From assembly GCF_027484365.1 (NCBI RefSeq), contig NZ_JAIXTC010000003.1:62001-126000 (forward strand): a stretch of 64,000 nucleotides of DNA. The letters run 5' to 3'. The DNA comes from Brevundimonas sp. Lineage in GTDB: Bacteria; Pseudomonadota; Alphaproteobacteria; Caulobacterales; Caulobacteraceae. Positions 62,401 through 64,000 of the stretch are shown one piece after another. The position numbers and the translations under genes were made by a program. The notes below the pieces were generated by a model that was given only the letters and a program-made list of their open reading frames with translations, was not told where the DNA came from and made no database searches. Numbering within the stretch: the stretch's first letter is position 1; the number at the start of each line of letters is the position of its first letter.

Positions 62401-63776
62401 CCGAGGACGACCGACAACGCCTTGCGATAGCGCGCCTCGATGGCGTCGCGGGCGATGTGGCGGCCGTCGACGACGACCGGTTTTCCGCGCCGCCAGACCG
62501 AGCGGACGGCCCGCTCGCCGCCGAAGATCCAGCTGTCGAGAACCGCATCGCCCTGTCGACCCGCGAAGCCGACGGCGTTCGCGTCGAGGCCGACGATGTC
62601 TGCGGGCAGGCCGACGGCGAGACCGCCCTCCGCCCCCGTCGCCTGACGCCCGCCGGACAGGCCGCGGTCGAACAGGGCGCGACCCGTGGAGCGCTGCGCG
62701 TCCGCCATCACGCCCCGCGCGCGCAGCGCCAGCCGCTGCGAATACTCCAGCATCCGCAGCTCGTCGGCGACGCCGATCTGGATGTTGGAATCGGTGCCGA
62801 TGCCGAACCGCCCGCCGCCCTCGGCAAAGGCCTGGGCCGGGAAGATGCCGTCACCGAGATTGGCCTCGGTCAGGGGGCAGAGGCCGACGACGGCGCCCGC
62901 CTTCGCGACGCCGCGCCATTCGGCATCGGTCACATGGGTCGAGTGGATCAGGCACCACTGCCCGTCGACCGGCGCATGGGCCAGCAGCCATTCGACCGGC
63001 CGCGCGCCCGACCAGGCGAGGCAGTCATCGACCTCCTTCGTCTGTTCGGCGACGTGAATATGGATCGGTCCGTCGCCGGCCAGTCCCGGCATGGCGGCAA
63101 GTTCCTCCGGCGTGACCGCGCGCAGGCTGTGGGGGGCGACACCGACGACCGCGTCCGGCAGGCGCGCGGTCAGGGTCCGGCCGCGCGCGACCAGATCGGC
63201 GAACCCGTCGAGGTCGGTGATGAAGCGCCGCTGACCTTCGTTCGGCTCCGCGCCGCCGAAGGTCGAGTGGGCGTAGAAGACCGGCAACAGGGTCAGGGCG
63301 ATGCCCGTCGTTTCCGCCGCCGCGACGATCCGTCCGGTCAGTTCGGTGGGGTCGGCATAGGCGGCCCCGGCAGGGTCGTTGTGCAGATAGTGGAACTCGG
63401 CGCACCGGGTGAAACCGCCCTCCAGCATGTCGCAGAAGGCGAAGGCGGTGATGGCCTCGATCTCCTCCGGACCGCCCCGGTCGAGGAAGCGGTACATGAG
63501 CTGGCGCCAGGTCCAGAAATTGTCGCCCGCATCTCCCCCCGGCCCGCGCGCCTCGGTCAGGCCCGCCATGGCGCGCTGGAAGGCGTGGCTGTGGACATTG
63601 GCCAGGCCCGGCAGGGCGATCCCGTGCGCCTCGTCGGTCGGCGCGCGCGGGGTACTCGCCTCAATGCCGGAGATCAGCCCGTCCGCGATCGCGATCCGCA
63701 CATCGCGCGCCCAGCCTTCGGGCAGCAAGACCTGGTCGAACCACAGGCTGCGACCTTCGAACGGCGTCTGCGACAC
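62397..63776 (-). CDS. hutF: Formimidoylglutamate deiminase HutF
   Basis: Converts N-formimidoylglutamate to N-formylglutamate and ammonia in the five-enzyme histidine pathway. The 459-residue amidohydrolase has His62 and His64 in LANVHSHAFQRAM, IHVAEQTKEVDDC, LIHSTHV and GIGTDSNIQIG. The start is a GTG at 63776 (VSQTPFEGR); an upstream ATG at 63821 would place the start across the HutC operator. First gene of the operon. Confidence 0.95.
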   Translation of the reverse strand: MSQTPFEGRSLWFDQVLLPEGWARDVRIAIADGLISGIEASTPRAPTDEAHGIALPGLANVHSHAFQRAMAGLTEARGPGGDAGDNFWTWRQLMYRFLDRGGPEEIEAITAFAFCDMLEGGFTRCAEFHYLHNDPAGAAYADPTELTGRIVAAAETTGIALTLLPVFYAHSTFGGAEPNEGQRRFITDLDGFADLVARGRTLTARLPDAVVGVAPHSLRAVTPEELAAMPGLAGDGPIHIHVAEQTKEVDDCLAWSGARPVEWLLAHAPVDGQWCLIHSTHVTDAEWRGVAKAGAVVGLCPLTEANLGDGIFPAQAFAEGGGRFGIGTDSNIQIGVADELRMLEYSQRLALRARGVMADAQRSTGRALFDRGLSGGRQATGAEGGLAVGLPADIVGLDANAVGFAGRQGDAVLDSWIFGGERAVRSVWRRGKPVVVDGRHIARDAIEARYRKALSVVLG

Positions 63777-63803
63777 TGGACAATCCCGACGGGGTGAGAA
63801 CAC

Positions 63804-63817
63804 TATGTCTAGACATA
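63804..63817. promoter_or_regulatory. Predicted HutC operator (perfect 14-bp palindrome)
   Basis: TATGTCTAGACATA is a perfect palindrome containing GTCTAGAC, an exact match to the GTMTAKAC core known for HutC-subfamily GntR regulators. It lies between the divergent hutF and hutG start codons, 27 and 33 bases from each, well placed to repress both. Confidence 0.85.
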
Positions 63818-63850
63818 TCACGTGTCGGGCATTTGGCGAGGGAGACCGGA

Positions 63851-64000
63851 ATGAGCACAGACTGGCTGACCGTCGTCGAGGGATCGGCGCCCCTGATCGT
63901 CGCCTTCCCCCACACCGGAACCGACATCCCCGCCGCGATCGAGGCCCGGATGGTCTCGCCCTGGCTGGCCCGCAAGGACGCCGACTGGTGGGTCGACCGG
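63851..64000 (+). CDS. hutG: N-formylglutamate deformylase HutG, 5' part only
   Basis: Fifty codons of the last enzyme of the formylglutamate branch (formylglutamate to glutamate plus formate). Seen: VVEGSAPLIVAFPHTGTDIP and ARKDADWWVDR, the N-terminal blocks of N-formylglutamate amidohydrolase. GGAG lies 7-10 bases before the ATG. It continues past the window edge and is divergent from hutF across the HutC operator. Confidence 0.92.
   Translation, partial: MSTDWLTVVEGSAPLIVAFPHTGTDIPAAIEARMVSPWLARKDADWWVDR

Overview
The window is high-GC alphaproteobacterial DNA from a flagellated member of the Caulobacterales; Brevundimonas or a close relative is my best guess. This rests on the fliF-fliG-fliH(flbE)-fliN-flbD-flhA cluster behind a CtrA-type TTAA-N7-TTAA site, the divergent fliL-fliM-pflI / flgF-flgG-flgA-flgH arrangement with a sigma-54 promoter, pflI itself (a Caulobacter polar-flagellum gene), and the hut genes. 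The species assignment is inference.

Layout. 1-3.6 kb: start of the division/cell-wall cluster on the minus strand (mraZ, rsmH, ftsL, ftsI cut by the window edge), with four TGGG boxes in 10-bp register upstream of mraZ. 3.8-4.8 kb: RNase P RNA, then a small toxin-antitoxin-like pair. 4.8-20.3 kb: housekeeping genes (cell-wall amidase, sppA, panD, dxs, ispA, csaA, xseB, a histone-deacetylase-like amidohydrolase, a CoxE-like VWA protein, csbD, a NUDIX hydrolase) and a three-gene signalling operon (CHASE3 histidine kinase, single-domain response regulator, REC-histidine kinase hybrid). 20.4-29.3 kb: flagellar export/switch operon with a complete class A beta-lactamase gene translationally embedded between flbD and flhA. 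29.5-45.8 kb: metabolic and envelope genes (uracil-DNA glycosylase-like protein, CNT nucleoside transporter, ilvE, a two-component system, proC, lgt, midA, pgeF) and two exported proteins with IPTL-CTERM-like tails. 45.9-55.8 kb: DUF3297 and SDR proteins, second flagellar region, then a tandem trio of related small exported proteins. 56-64 kb: tRNA-Ser, msrA, an aminotransferase, a VWA protein, and the hutF-hutC-hutI operon divergent from hutG around a perfect GTCTAGAC-type HutC operator.

The least explained material is non-coding and repetitive. Several dispersed repeat families sit at gene 3' ends or run into reading frames: a TTCGTCCG nonamer-containing element (two copies, 29.5 and 60.1 kb), a CGACGCGGTCG element (3.8 kb behind rnpB and 53.8 kb behind flgH), and GGGAGAGG/GGGGAGAAGG REP-like palindromes that supply the C-termini of Dxs and a DUF559 nuclease and an internal segment of PflI. 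A perfect 20-bp hairpin sequesters the csbD ribosome-binding site. The best candidates for undescribed biology are the DUF559 gene bracketed by inverted REP copies, the three-gene exported family beside flgH, the csbD hairpin, and the beta-lactamase inside the flagellar operon. I see no CRISPR array, prophage, IS element or rRNA.
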